Part shown: piece after piece, positions 42,300 to 51,461 of the stretch
Layout: the number at the start of each line of letters is the position of its first letter
Position numbering within the stretch: the first letter of the stretch is position 1
Assembly (NCBI GenBank): GCA_934202005.1
Contig: CAKPXP010000001.1
Coordinates: 376,941-440,940 of the forward strand
Direction: 5' to 3'
DNA: 64,000 nt
From: an uncultured Selenomonas sp.
GTDB taxonomy: Bacteria; Bacillota; Negativicutes; Selenomonadales; Selenomonadaceae
Program-made: the position numbers and the translations under genes
The notes under the pieces: model-generated
Seen by the model: only the letters and a program-made list of their open reading frames with translations
Database searches by the model: none
What the model was told of the DNA's origin: nothing

Positions 42300-42925
42300 A
42301 GAACCCGCTGCATTATCAGCTCTCTGCGTATGACTGCGGGCCGACGACGATGCTCAATGCCGTAAGCTATCTCTTTGAGCGAGAGGAGATCCCGCCTGAG
42401 CTCATTCGCAACATCATGCTCTACTCGCTCGACTGCTACGGCAAGGGCGGTGCGCCCTGCAAGGCGGGAACTTCGCGCATGGCGATGATGTTTCTCGCGA
42501 ACTGGCTCGACGGCTACGGTCAGGCGACGTCGCTGCCGCTCTCGAGCGTTTACCTTGCAGGGCAGGCTGTTTCCGTGCGGCCGGAAAGCCGTGTCTTGGA
42601 TGCATTGCACCGTGGCGGCGTGGCTGTGGTGCGGCTGTTTTACGAGGTGGAGCATTACACGCTTTTTACCGGCGTGACGGAGCATGGTATCGAGCTTTTC
42701 GATCCGTGGTACGTTCCCGCAGACAGTCAGGAGTTTGCCGGGACGGGGATCGAGCTCACGCTTGCCCATCCGTTCGCATATAATCGCGTCGTGCCGTTTT
42801 CCTGTTTTGAGTGTGAAAATTGCTCGAATTACGCGCTTGGCACCATCGAGGATCGGGAGGCTGTGCTGCTTTTCAATGGGCAGACGAAACGGACAGCGGC
42901 TGACACGATAGAATATTTCATCTAA
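42296..42925 (+). CDS. C39-like cysteine peptidase domain protein
   Basis: A 209-aa protein. YQLSAYDCGPTTMLNAVSYLF carries the papain-like catalytic Cys (~14) in the CGPT context. The His is in EVEHYTLFTGV (~119-129), with an Asp in IELFDPWYVP soon after: the C39 triad order. Bacteriocin ABC exporters use such domains to cleave double-glycine leaders, but no transporter, signal peptide or membrane helix is present, so this is a free-standing cytoplasmic peptidase-like protein. The substrate is unknown. Last gene of the xth operon, ending at a terminator. Confidence 0.75.
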   Translation: MKNPLHYQLSAYDCGPTTMLNAVSYLFEREEIPPELIRNIMLYSLDCYGKGGAPCKAGTSRMAMMFLANWLDGYGQATSLPLSSVYLAGQAVSVRPESRVLDALHRGGVAVVRLFYEVEHYTLFTGVTEHGIELFDPWYVPADSQEFAGTGIELTLAHPFAYNRVVPFSCFECENCSNYALGTIEDREAVLLFNGQTKRTAADTIEYFI

Positions 42926-42934
42926 CTAAAAAAA

Positions 42935-42958
42935 GCCGACCTCCGTGCGGAGGTCGGC
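42935..42958. terminator. Bidirectional terminator
   Basis: GCCGACCTCCG (42935-42945) pairs with CGGAGGTCGGC (42948-42958), and an A7 run precedes it. It is usable by the convergent nitroreductase on the minus strand. Confidence 0.75.
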
Positions 42959-42995
42959 AGGAGAGGAAGGAGCGTTCCTCAGATCCGACAGGATC

Positions 42996-43526
42996 TCATT
43001 GGAATTTTTCGCTGTGCACCTTGCTCCAGTCGAGTTTTTCGACATCGTGCGGATGCGCTTCTTTGAGCGGATGACCAAGGGAGAGGATGGCCTGCAGCTG
43101 GTATTTCTCAGGAAAACCGAGCAGGGAACGCACGAAGTCTTCGGTGGTGCGTCCGTCCTCCGCCTCGCGGCCGCGTCCTTGGATATAGCAGCTACCGAGC
43201 CCGAGCGAGCTCGCCTCGAGGTGCATGTTGATCGCGGCAATCGTGCAGTCTTCGATGACGGTGTCCGTGATGGTCTTGTCACCGATGACGATGATGGCGC
43301 AAGCGGCTTTCGCCAGCATTTTGGCGACGCCTACGCGGCAGCCGCTGAGCTTTTCGAGCATGGCGCGGTCGCGCACGACGATGAATTGCCAGGGGAATTT
43401 TGATTTTCCCGAGGCCGACATGAGACCGACGGCGAGAATGCGGCGGAGCAGGTCATCTGCGATGGGCTCCTCAGTATAGCGGCGGATGCTGCGGCGCTTG
43501 ACGAATTCCTGGAACAGATCGGACAT
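42996..43526 (-). CDS. Nitroreductase family protein
   Basis: A 176-aa FMN-dependent oxidoreductase. FVKRRSIRRYTEEPIADDLL is the flavin-phosphate-binding start of the family, and SASGKSKFPWQFIVV the second flavin loop. EDCTIAAINMHLEASSLGLGSCYI and the terminal SLGHPLKE are conserved. It dimerises and reduces nitro compounds, quinones or flavins with NAD(P)H. The physiological substrate is unknown. SD AGGAGG is ~6 nt from the ATG. Monocistronic, divergent from prfC. Confidence 0.92.
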   Translation of the reverse strand: MSDLFQEFVKRRSIRRYTEEPIADDLLRRILAVGLMSASGKSKFPWQFIVVRDRAMLEKLSGCRVGVAKMLAKAACAIIVIGDKTITDTVIEDCTIAAINMHLEASSLGLGSCYIQGRGREAEDGRTTEDFVRSLLGFPEKYQLQAILSLGHPLKEAHPHDVEKLDWSKVHSEKFQ

Positions 43527-43651
43527 GGTGATTCCTCCTTCTTGCTGCTGTGATGAACGTCTGTGTCCATTATATCGGAAGTAGAGGAAAAGCGCAAAAA
43601 TAGGCGTGGGAGGGACGCGCTTCCCTGGATTGTATTTTGGAGGAATGCATT

Positions 43652-45277
43652 TTGTCAGAATTACAAGAAGAACTTCGCCGGGAAATCGAGAAGCGACGTA
43701 CCTTCGCGATTATTTCTCATCCGGACGCCGGTAAGACGACGCTCACGGAGAAACTCCTGCTCTATGGCGGCGCAATCCATCTCGCGGGCTCCATCAAGTC
43801 GCGCAAGACGCAGCGTCATGCGGTGTCTGACTGGATGGAGATCGAGAAGCAGCGCGGTATCTCGGTCACGAGTTCGGTGCTCCAGTTTGATTATGACGGC
43901 TGTCGGATCAACATCCTCGATACGCCGGGCCATCAGGATTTCAGTGAGGATACGTATCGTACGCTCATGGCCGTTGACAGTGCGGTCATGGTCATCGACG
44001 TCGCGAAGGGCGTCGAGGCGCAGACGAAGAAGCTCTTCAAAGTCTGCAGTGAGCGCGGCATTCCGATTTTCACGTTCGTGAACAAGCTCGACCATTACGG
44101 CAAGGCGCCCATTGATATCATGGATGAGATCGAGAATGTGCTCGGTATCCGTTCCTATCCGATGAATTGGCCGATTGGCCAGGATGGCCAATATCTCGGT
44201 GTCTATGACCGCCGCAACAAAAAGGTGCTGCTTTTCGCGGCTGATACGAGCCACGGGCAGCAGGCGCGCATCGCTGATGTTTATGAACCGGATGACCCAG
44301 CGGTCGTCGCGCGCATCGGCGAGGAGAATTTCCAAGCGCTCAAGGATGATATCGATTTGCTCGACGAGGCCGGTGAGCCGTTCGATATGGAGAAGGTCAA
44401 TGCGGGTGAGCTCACGCCGATGTTCTTCGGCTCGGCTATGACGAATTTCGGCGTGCAGGACTTCCTCGAAGGGTATATCCGCATGGCACCGACGCCGCAG
44501 CCGCGTCCGTCGAGCGACGGGCTCATCGCGCCGGATGACGAGAAATTTTCCGGCTTCGTATTCAAGATCCAGGCGAACATGAACCCGGCGCACCGTGACC
44601 GCCTTGCGTTCATCCGCATCTGTTCCGGGAAATTCGAGCGAAACATGAGTGTCTGGCACGAGCGTTCGGATAAACTCATCAAGCTCGCGCAGCCGCAGCA
44701 GTTCCTCGCGCAGGATCGGCAGATCATCGATACGGCGTATCCGGGCGATATCGTCGGACTTTTCGATCCGGGCATCTTCGGCATCGGGGATACGATCTGC
44801 GATGAGCACCATAAGTTCAAGTATGCGGATTTCCCTGTGTTCCCGCCCGAAAAGTTCGCGCGCGTGCAGGCGAAGGATACGATGAAGCGCAAGCAGTTCG
44901 TCAAGGGAATGGAGCAGCTCACGCAGGAGGGCGCCATCCAGCTCTTCCAGCAGGCCGGCGCGGGCATGGAGTCGTATATCGTCGGTACGGTCGGCACGCT
45001 GCAGTTCGAGGTGCTCGAATACCGTCTGAAAAACGAATACAATGTCGATATCATCATGCAGATGCAGCCCTATGAGGTCGCGCGCTGGCTGGCCTTCGAG
45101 GATGGCCGCGAGGTAACGCCCGCGAGCCTCAAAGGCGCGGATCGCGGCATGTTCGTCTACGATCGGCACCAGAATCCCGTGCTGCTCGTAAACAATGAAT
45201 GGGCGCTCGGCTGGATTACGGATAATAATCCTGATCTTTTGCTGAACCACGTGCCGTTTGACAAAAAAGAGGCCTGA
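43652..45277 (+). CDS. prfC: Peptide chain release factor 3
   Basis: A 541-aa translational GTPase that recycles RF1/RF2 after termination. G motifs are SHPDAGKTTL (~22-31), the QRGISVTSS switch (~71-79), DTPGHQDF (~89-96) and NKLD (~144). RF3-specific stretches such as RKTQRHAVSDWMEIEKQRG and the C-terminal MQPYEVARWL confirm it is not EF-G. TTG 43652 is used because SD TTGGAGG sits 8 nt upstream; the frame could extend to 43637, over the SD itself. Confidence 0.97.
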   Translation: MSELQEELRREIEKRRTFAIISHPDAGKTTLTEKLLLYGGAIHLAGSIKSRKTQRHAVSDWMEIEKQRGISVTSSVLQFDYDGCRINILDTPGHQDFSEDTYRTLMAVDSAVMVIDVAKGVEAQTKKLFKVCSERGIPIFTFVNKLDHYGKAPIDIMDEIENVLGIRSYPMNWPIGQDGQYLGVYDRRNKKVLLFAADTSHGQQARIADVYEPDDPAVVARIGEENFQALKDDIDLLDEAGEPFDMEKVNAGELTPMFFGSAMTNFGVQDFLEGYIRMAPTPQPRPSSDGLIAPDDEKFSGFVFKIQANMNPAHRDRLAFIRICSGKFERNMSVWHERSDKLIKLAQPQQFLAQDRQIIDTAYPGDIVGLFDPGIFGIGDTICDEHHKFKYADFPVFPPEKFARVQAKDTMKRKQFVKGMEQLTQEGAIQLFQQAGAGMESYIVGTVGTLQFEVLEYRLKNEYNVDIIMQMQPYEVARWLAFEDGREVTPASLKGADRGMFVYDRHQNPVLLVNNEWALGWITDNNPDLLLNHVPFDKKEA

Positions 45278-45438
45278 TTGCTTGCCTTTTCGATGTTGTC
45301 ATGCGGGATGCAGTGCAGTTGAATAGATATAGGGGCATATTGCGATGAGTAATCTCTGACGCTTCTCCTCGAAGAAGGAAAGAGATAAGTGGACAGCGTA
45401 TTATTATAGTGATACATAAATTGTTCGGGGGTGTTTTT

Positions 45439-46314
45439 TTGATACGCAAGGGGATTATTTTAGCCGGCGGCTCCGGAACGCGGCTCTATCCGCTCACCAA
45501 GGTAGTTTCCAAGCAACTGATGCCGGTGTATGATAAGCCGATGATTTATTATCCACTTTCGACGCTCATGCTGGCGGGAATCCAGGAAATCCTCATCATC
45601 ACGACACCGAAGGATCAATCGCTTTTCTCCGCGTTGCTCGGTGATGGGAGCCAGCTCGGGATTTCTATCCAGTACGCCGTGCAGCCGAGTCCTGATGGTT
45701 TGGCGCAGGCATTCTTGATTGGCGAGGACTTTATCGGCGGCGAAGGTTGCGCGCTGGTGCTCGGCGATAATATTTTTTACGGTTCAGATTTGGCGCAGGC
45801 GATGCAGCGTGCGGCATCCCATGATGACGGTGCAACGGTTTTTGCCTATTATGTGAGCGATCCGGAGCGTTACGGCGTTGTGGAGTTTGATGCCTCGGGA
45901 CGGGCATTGAGCCTTGAGGAGAAGCCGTCTGTACCGAAGTCGAACTACGCGGTGACAGGACTCTATTTCTATGACAGCGATATCGTGGACATTGCGAAGT
46001 CCATCCGCCCCTCTGCGCGCGGCGAGCTTGAAATCACCGATGTCAACAAGCGCTATCTTGAGGCGAAAAAACTTCGTGTTGAGAAGATGCGGCGCGGCTA
46101 TGCGTGGCTCGATACGGGAACACATGAGTCGCTGCTGGCGGCGGCGAGCTTTGTCGGCACCATCCAGGCGCGTCAGGGCCTCAAGATCGCCTGCATCGAG
46201 GAGATCGCCTACCGCATGGGGCGTATCGACCGCGCACAGCTAGAGCGCCTGGCGGAGCCGCTCAAGAAAAATGAGTACGGCAAGTACCTGCTGCAGCTCG
46301 CAAATGAAAAATAA
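45439..46314 (+). CDS. rmlA: Glucose-1-phosphate thymidylyltransferase
   Basis: A 291-aa nucleotidyltransferase making dTDP-glucose for dTDP-rhamnose or related surface sugars. [16 protein letters not shown] is the nucleotide-binding start. [46 protein letters not shown] and [13 protein letters not shown] are RmlA hallmarks. TTG 45439 follows GGGGGTG; ATA-rich sequence upstream gives no better start. Followed after 20 nt by rmlB. rmlC and rmlD are not in the window. Confidence 0.96.
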   Translation: MIRKGIILAGGSGTRLYPLTKVVSKQLMPVYDKPMIYYPLSTLMLAGIQEILIITTPKDQSLFSALLGDGSQLGISIQYAVQPSPDGLAQAFLIGEDFIGGEGCALVLGDNIFYGSDLAQAMQRAASHDDGATVFAYYVSDPERYGVVEFDASGRALSLEEKPSVPKSNYAVTGLYFYDSDIVDIAKSIRPSARGELEITDVNKRYLEAKKLRVEKMRRGYAWLDTGTHESLLAAASFVGTIQARQGLKIACIEEIAYRMGRIDRAQLERLAEPLKKNEYGKYLLQLANEK

Positions 46315-46334
46315 CAGAGAAGGATGGTATCTAT

Positions 46335-47378
46335 ATGAATATTATCGTGACCGGCGGTGCCGGATTCATTGGCAGTAATTTCGTCTACTATGAGCTCAAG
46401 AAGCATCCGGAGGATCGGATCATCTGCATCGATAAGCTCACGTATGCAGGGAATCTCGAGACGCTTGAAGCGGCGCTCAAAAAGGATAAATTCAAGTTCA
46501 TCCGCGCCGATATTGCTGACCGCAGGGCCATCTACCGCATCTTCGAGACAGAGAGGCCGGATATTGTCGTCAATTTCGCCGCGGAAAGTCATGTCGATCG
46601 ATCCATCGAGAATCCGGAAGTTTTTCTCCAGACGAATATCATCGGCACGAGCGTCCTGCTCGATGCCTGCCGCAAGTACAGTATCGATCGGTTCCATCAG
46701 GTGTCGACGGACGAGGTTTACGGCGATTTGCCGCTCGACCGTCCAGACATCTTCTTTACGGAGGAGACGCCGCTCCATACGTCGAGCCCGTACTCCGCTT
46801 CCAAAGCGTCGGCGGATCTGCTCGTGCAGGCGTATCACCGCACCTACAAGGTGCCGGTGACGATTTCCCGCTGCTCGAACAACTACGGCCCGTTCCATTT
46901 CCCGGAGAAGCTCATTCCGCTCATGATCATCAACGCGCTCTCTGATAAGGAACTGCCGGTCTACGGGACAGGCGAGAATGTGCGCGACTGGCTCTACGTG
47001 AAGGATCACTGCGCTGCAATCGATCTGATCATCCGCAAGGGACGTGTCGGCGAGGTGTATAATATCGGCGGGCACAACGAGCGCCGCAATATCGATGTGG
47101 TGAAGACCATCCTCAAAGAGCTCGGCAAGCCGGAAAGCTTGATCGCACACGTTGCTGACCGCAAGGGGCATGACCGCCGCTATGCCATCGATCCGACGAA
47201 AATCCATGAGGAATTGGGCTGGGAGCCGACGACGAAGTTCGAGGACGGCATCAAGCTGACCATCAAGTGGTATCTTGAGCATCGCGACTGGTGGATGGGC
47301 ATCATTTCCGGCGATTACCAGACATACTATGAGCGCATGTATGACCAGCGCGCAAAGATGGAGTATGCAAAAATCTGA
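46335..47378 (+). CDS. rmlB: dTDP-glucose 4,6-dehydratase
   Basis: A 347-aa extended SDR enzyme converting dTDP-glucose to dTDP-4-keto-6-deoxyglucose. The NAD-binding GGAGFIGSNF is at the start. NFAAESHVDRSI, the catalytic STDEVYGD and YSASKASADLLV (Tyr and Lys), and SNNYGPFHFPEKLIP are conserved. It is in an operon with rmlA. The 3' end is followed closely by a small unknown gene (47389). Confidence 0.97.
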   Translation: MNIIVTGGAGFIGSNFVYYELKKHPEDRIICIDKLTYAGNLETLEAALKKDKFKFIRADIADRRAIYRIFETERPDIVVNFAAESHVDRSIENPEVFLQTNIIGTSVLLDACRKYSIDRFHQVSTDEVYGDLPLDRPDIFFTEETPLHTSSPYSASKASADLLVQAYHRTYKVPVTISRCSNNYGPFHFPEKLIPLMIINALSDKELPVYGTGENVRDWLYVKDHCAAIDLIIRKGRVGEVYNIGGHNERRNIDVVKTILKELGKPESLIAHVADRKGHDRRYAIDPTKIHEELGWEPTTKFEDGIKLTIKWYLEHRDWWMGIISGDYQTYYERMYDQRAKMEYAKI

Positions 47379-47388
47379 GGTGGAAGAA

Positions 47389-47733
47389 ATGGAAGAAAAG
47401 CAAATCCCTGCAGAGCGGTTGCGTGATGATGTGACGTGCAGGAAAGTTGCGGTCTGGCTCTGCGATCATTCATTGAAGAATGTCTCATATTATGTGCAGG
47501 AATGCTATGAGGAGCTCAAGGAATATGCAGCCGGTGCCCTGCCAGTGCGCATGCTCCAGGGCATACAAGAGGGGCGGCAGAATGCGTCTATCGGCAAGGA
47601 ACAGGCGAGGGAATTGCTCGATGGCGAAATCGCCGAGGCGTGCCGCCAGATCGACCTCTGGGAAGCGCAGCCTGGGGATACGAATGCCAGGTTCTTCCGC
47701 ATGAAATATCAGCAGGTGAATTGGGACGCATGA
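47389..47733 (+). CDS. Hypothetical protein
   Basis: A 114-aa soluble, mainly helical protein (KVAVWLCDHSLKNVSYYVQE, ARELLDGEIAEACRQIDLW) with no recognised family. SD GAGGTGGAAG lies upstream. It is 10 nt after rmlB, and its stop overlaps the start of the GH84 gene (ATGA), so it belongs to the rmlAB-GH84 operon. Confidence 0.7.
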   Translation: MEEKQIPAERLRDDVTCRKVAVWLCDHSLKNVSYYVQECYEELKEYAAGALPVRMLQGIQEGRQNASIGKEQARELLDGEIAEACRQIDLWEAQPGDTNARFFRMKYQQVNWDA

Positions 47734-49214
47734 AAGATCGCAGGAGAAATAAGAAGAGGATTGCTCTCTTTCATTTGTTGTTCGTTTTTGCGTTATTGCT
47801 CGGCAGTTGTCTGCCGGGCATTTTCGCGTGTGCCGCTGCGCATGCAAAGCAGGCAGCGCCGGATGCCGTGCCGCTGCGCGGTGTGGTCGAGGGCTTTTAC
47901 GGTACGCCCTGGACACAGCAGGAACGGCTTGATATGCTCTCGTTTTGCGGTCGTGTGGGATTCAACGCTTATATCTATGCACCGAAGGACGATGCCTATC
48001 ATCGGAGTCAGTGGCGCCTGCCGTATCCGCCGCAAAAGCTCACCGAGCTTGCAGCGCTCGTAAAGGCGGCGAAGGCGGCACGGGTGCGTTTCATTTTCGC
48101 TGTTTCGCCAGGCATGGATCTCTTCTATCGCGGGCATGCCGGGGAGGAAGACCAAGCGGCTATGTTGGCGAAGTGTGAGGCGCTTTACGGCGTGGGTGTG
48201 CGTGATTTCGCCATTTTCTTCGATGATATCGAGCAGAAGGATGGGCCGGGGCAGGCGGCATTCCTCAACGCAGTCGCTGCGCGGCTGCGGGCGCGCCATC
48301 ATGATATCGGTGCGGTCCTCACGGTGCCGACGGAGTACTTCCGCGCGGATATGGTTGATGCAGCGGGGGTGGTCAAACCGTATACCGCCTCGTTTTCCAA
48401 GTTGCTGTCACCGGATATCCTCGTGCTTTATACAGGAGAAGGCGTCGTGAAGGGAAACCTTACGGCGGAGGAGTACCAGGCGGCAGAGGGGATTTACGGC
48501 AGGCCGCTCGGCATCTGGTGGAATTATCCTGTCACGGATTACAAGGAAACGAATCTGGCGCTCGGTCCCGTGGAGAATCTGCCGCTCAGGGGGGTGCCAG
48601 CCGTTTTTTTCAATCCCATGAGGCATGAGCAGATGTCGCGCATTTCGCTGGCGACAGCGGCGTCCTTGGCGAATCATCCATCCCATTACGAGCCGCAGAC
48701 GGCGTGGCAGGAGGCCATAGAGCGTCAGTACGGCAGTCTTGCGCCCGCGATGATGACGGTTGCGGAACACGCGCAGCATTTGGAGACGAGCTGGGCTGAC
48801 ATTGGACGCAGCGATGCGCCGGCTCTGCGACAGGAGATGGATGCGCTTTGGCAGAGTTATCCGCGCGGTGTCTTGCTTCGCCTTCGCGTACAGCGCCTCG
48901 ATGACAGGCTGGCACAGATAGAGATGGCCACAGAGAAGCTGCTGCTGGAACTTCCCGGCACGCAGCTCGCAGAATGTCGGCCGCAGCTTTTGCAGCTGCA
49001 GCGTATTGTGCGGGCTGATCGCTTGGGCCTTACCCTTTTGGCTGCACGCAGGAACGGTAAGATGACCGCCGCGCAGCAAACGTCGTTCCTCGCCGCGCGG
49101 CAGGCAGTCATTGCGCATGATGGGGAAGCGCGCATCTCGGAAAAGACGGCGCGCGCTTTCCTCGATGAATTGACGGATCATCTCGGTCTCGTGAATGAGA
49201 CGGTGGGAAATTGA
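47730..49214 (+). CDS. GH84 beta-N-acetylglucosaminidase (O-GlcNAcase-like)
   Basis: A 494-aa protein with a basic N terminus and one hydrophobic segment (IALFHLLFVFALLLGSCLPG, ~11-30) consistent with export. A lipobox-like LGSC is present. The catalytic domain has the GH84 landmarks VVEGFYGTPWTQQERLDML (~51-69), NAYIYAPKDDAYHR and the catalytic Asp-Asp in FAIFFDDIEQKDG (~158-170). The WWNYPVTD segment follows, then a helical C-terminal domain. Such enzymes remove terminal N-acetylglucosamine from glycans, for example host mucin. It is translationally coupled to the preceding small gene. Confidence 0.9.
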   Translation: MKDRRRNKKRIALFHLLFVFALLLGSCLPGIFACAAAHAKQAAPDAVPLRGVVEGFYGTPWTQQERLDMLSFCGRVGFNAYIYAPKDDAYHRSQWRLPYPPQKLTELAALVKAAKAARVRFIFAVSPGMDLFYRGHAGEEDQAAMLAKCEALYGVGVRDFAIFFDDIEQKDGPGQAAFLNAVAARLRARHHDIGAVLTVPTEYFRADMVDAAGVVKPYTASFSKLLSPDILVLYTGEGVVKGNLTAEEYQAAEGIYGRPLGIWWNYPVTDYKETNLALGPVENLPLRGVPAVFFNPMRHEQMSRISLATAASLANHPSHYEPQTAWQEAIERQYGSLAPAMMTVAEHAQHLETSWADIGRSDAPALRQEMDALWQSYPRGVLLRLRVQRLDDRLAQIEMATEKLLLELPGTQLAECRPQLLQLQRIVRADRLGLTLLAARRNGKMTAAQQTSFLAARQAVIAHDGEARISEKTARAFLDELTDHLGLVNETVGN

Positions 49215-49244
49215 CGTTCGCGTCATGTTCTAGAGGAGATCTTT

Positions 49245-50687
49245 ATGCTGACGTATTCGTTTGACAAGCTTGGCAAGATGCCGCTCTATGAATATCTCTA
49301 TCGCTGCATTCGCAAGGATATAGAGGAGGGACGCCTGCAGGTCGGTGAAAAACTGCCCTCGAAGCGGGCACTGGCCCGTCAGTTAGGCATCAGTACCATC
49401 ACGGTGGAAGGAGCGTACGGGCAGCTGACGGCAGAGGGGTATTGCAAATCTCAGCCGAAGCGCGGGTTCTATGTGACGGAGGCTGCGCGCGTCATACAGA
49501 AGGAGCAGGCGGCAGCGGCTAGGTCTGCGCCGTCAGAGAAACTTGTCGCCGCGCTGGCCGATACTGCGCCGCCTGCCTATTTCGTCGACTTTGCCGAGGG
49601 CGGCATCAATGCCGAGAACTTCCCCTTTACGACGTGGACGAAACTCCTGCGCCAGGTTGTTGCAGAGGATGCGGCCGCACTGATCGAGCGCTCCCCGGGT
49701 TTTGGTGTCTATCGCCTGCGAGCAGCGATTGCCTCGCACCTTGCGCATTTCCGCGGGCTCAAGGTAGCGCCGGATCAGATCGTCATAGGCGCAGGGACGG
49801 AGTATCTATACGGCCTGCTCGTGCAGTTCTTTGGGAGAGAGAAATGTTTCTGCGTGGAGAATCCTGGGTACGGGCGCATCCGCAGGATTTATGAGAGCTG
49901 CGGTGCTCGCTGCGTATTGACGGGGCTTGATGATGCGGGCGTCAGACCGGACGAGCTTTGCGCGAAAGAGGCGCAGATTCTCCATATCAGCCCGTCTCAT
50001 CATTTTCCTACCGGCATCATCATGCCGGTTAGTCGCCGCTATGAGCTGCTCGGTTGGGCGGCGGCTTCCTCGGACCGCTATATCATCGAGGATGATTATG
50101 ATAGCGAGTTTCGTCTCACAGGACGCCCGATTCCCACATTGATGGGAATTGATGTCGAGGGTCGCGTCATTTATATGAATACCTTTTCCAAGAGCCTGAC
50201 GCCTACCATCCGTATCAGCTACCTTGTCCTGCCGCAACGTCTGGTAGCGCCTTTCGCGGCGCGGCTGAATTTTTACAGTTGCACGGTTTCCAATTTTGAG
50301 CAGTATACGCTCGCACGCTTCATCGAGAGCGGGGCGTTTGAGAAGCATATCAACCGCATGCGGACGCTCTACCGCAAGCGGCGGGAGCGACTGCTTTCCC
50401 TGCTGCGCAGGAGCCGTTTTGCACAGCGTATGGAAATCATCGAGCACGGCTCGGGCCTGCATTTCCTCGTGAGATTCCATCATGCGGGCAGTGACGAAAC
50501 GATTGCAAAACGCCTCGCTGCGCAGGGCATCCATATGCGGTCGCTTTCGAGTTACTATACGATGCCGGAGCTGGCCGCAAAAGAAAAAATCTCCGACCTG
50601 CAGCACCTCTTCGTGCTCGATTACTCGAGCGTTGAAGAAGCGCGCATGCCGGAGGCCGTGCGCCGCATAGAGCGTCTTTTCACTTGA
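49245..50687 (+). CDS. MocR-type regulator (GntR HTH plus aminotransferase)
   Basis: A 480-aa protein. Residues ~1-75 are a GntR winged HTH (LPSKRALARQLGISTITVEGAYGQL). The rest is a fold-type I aminotransferase domain with PLP lysine in MNTFSKSLTPTIRISY (~314) and the aromatic/Asp site in IIEDDYDSEFR. MocR proteins (PdxR, GabR, EhuR) bind PLP and regulate vitamin B6 or amino-acid genes; no pdx gene is adjacent. The 3' end overlaps the convergent LptA-like gene by 8 bp. Confidence 0.92.
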   Translation: MLTYSFDKLGKMPLYEYLYRCIRKDIEEGRLQVGEKLPSKRALARQLGISTITVEGAYGQLTAEGYCKSQPKRGFYVTEAARVIQKEQAAAARSAPSEKLVAALADTAPPAYFVDFAEGGINAENFPFTTWTKLLRQVVAEDAAALIERSPGFGVYRLRAAIASHLAHFRGLKVAPDQIVIGAGTEYLYGLLVQFFGREKCFCVENPGYGRIRRIYESCGARCVLTGLDDAGVRPDELCAKEAQILHISPSHHFPTGIIMPVSRRYELLGWAAASSDRYIIEDDYDSEFRLTGRPIPTLMGIDVEGRVIYMNTFSKSLTPTIRISYLVLPQRLVAPFAARLNFYSCTVSNFEQYTLARFIESGAFEKHINRMRTLYRKRRERLLSLLRRSRFAQRMEIIEHGSGLHFLVRFHHAGSDETIAKRLAAQGIHMRSLSSYYTMPELAAKEKISDLQHLFVLDYSSVEEARMPEAVRRIERLFT

Positions 50688-51177
50688 TTCTGTTTTCTTC
50701 CATGTCGTAGGTTAATGTTTCCGCAACTGATTCTTTCCCTTTTTCGATACAGACGACGTGTCCATAGAACGTCACCGTGTGCTCGTTCCAGTTGCAGCTC
50801 GCGCTTTCCGCGCGGATGATGAGGCCGGGGTGTTGCAACGCGACACGGCCAAAGAGCACGGCGGCTGGCGTGAAGCCTTCGAGGCAGACGGCATCCGCTG
50901 TGAAATAGATGTCATCGCCGACATGCATTTGCACGTTGCCTTGGCCCCAGATCTCAAGTTCCGTTGCGCTGACCTGCGCGTCATCCATCTGTGTGATGCG
51001 GTTGTCGAAGATGACTGTGACATGGCCCGTGAGATGGTATCGGCCAGTATTTTCGTCAAATGTGGTGGTATCGGCGCTGACCGTTGGCTTTTGCGGCGCC
51101 GATATGGCTGCGGCAGGAGGAATGAGCAGGAAAAGCAGAGACAGGAACATCAATAAGAAGTGGCGCGAGTGTTGCAT
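50680..51177 (-). CDS. LptA/OstA-like periplasmic protein
   Basis: A 165-aa protein with a Sec signal peptide (HFLLMFLSLLFLLIPPAAA, cleavage near AISA). The OstA-like beta-jellyroll repeats follow: VSADTTTFDENTGRYHLTGHVTV, DNRITQMDDAQVSATELEIWG, and GKESVAETLTYDMEENRI. LptA bridges lipopolysaccharide across the periplasm; short stand-alone OstA proteins occur in Negativicutes. It supports a diderm host. No other lpt gene is nearby. SD AGGAGG upstream. Confidence 0.82.
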   Translation of the reverse strand: MQHSRHFLLMFLSLLFLLIPPAAAISAPQKPTVSADTTTFDENTGRYHLTGHVTVIFDNRITQMDDAQVSATELEIWGQGNVQMHVGDDIYFTADAVCLEGFTPAAVLFGRVALQHPGLIIRAESASCNWNEHTVTFYGHVVCIEKGKESVAETLTYDMEENRIK

Positions 51178-51461
51178 AAGCGGTCATCCTCCTTTGTGAA
51201 GTATCATACATTCGAGTTGCATGGTTCTTTCAAGGTCAATGTATATTATATCACGTTTGATTTAGGAAAGGCTTTAGGGCTTTTGCAGTCATGCGGGAAC
51301 TTTTACTGGAAACCTGATAGCTTGCATGATATAATTCAAAGGTCGGGGACTGGGAGGACAGGGGTTATGGAGTTCATTCATCCTATGATTGCTCAGTGAT
51401 CTTATATAAGGTTCTCGTTATTTTGCAAATTTCAGGCTAGGAGCCTGCGCGATACAGGGCG
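51178..51461 (+). promoter_or_regulatory. Leader region of the flippase gene
   Basis: A -10 element TATAAT (51330-51335) is followed by a 10-codon frame MEFIHPMIAQ (51366-51398) with SD GGGAGG. The palindrome CAGGCT-AGG-AGCCTG (51433-51447) buries an AGGAG. The GTG start of the flippase (51462) has no well-spaced SD of its own. Confidence 0.4.

Noticed and set aside
43661..45250. A 529-codon open frame antisense to prfC
   Set aside because: Same codon-bias artefact, with no recognisable domain.
51160..51399. A 79-codon frame in the leader of the flippase gene
   Set aside because: It starts inside the LptA-like gene on the opposite strand and has no SD. Only its last 10 codons have a plausible separate start, noted as a possible leader peptide.
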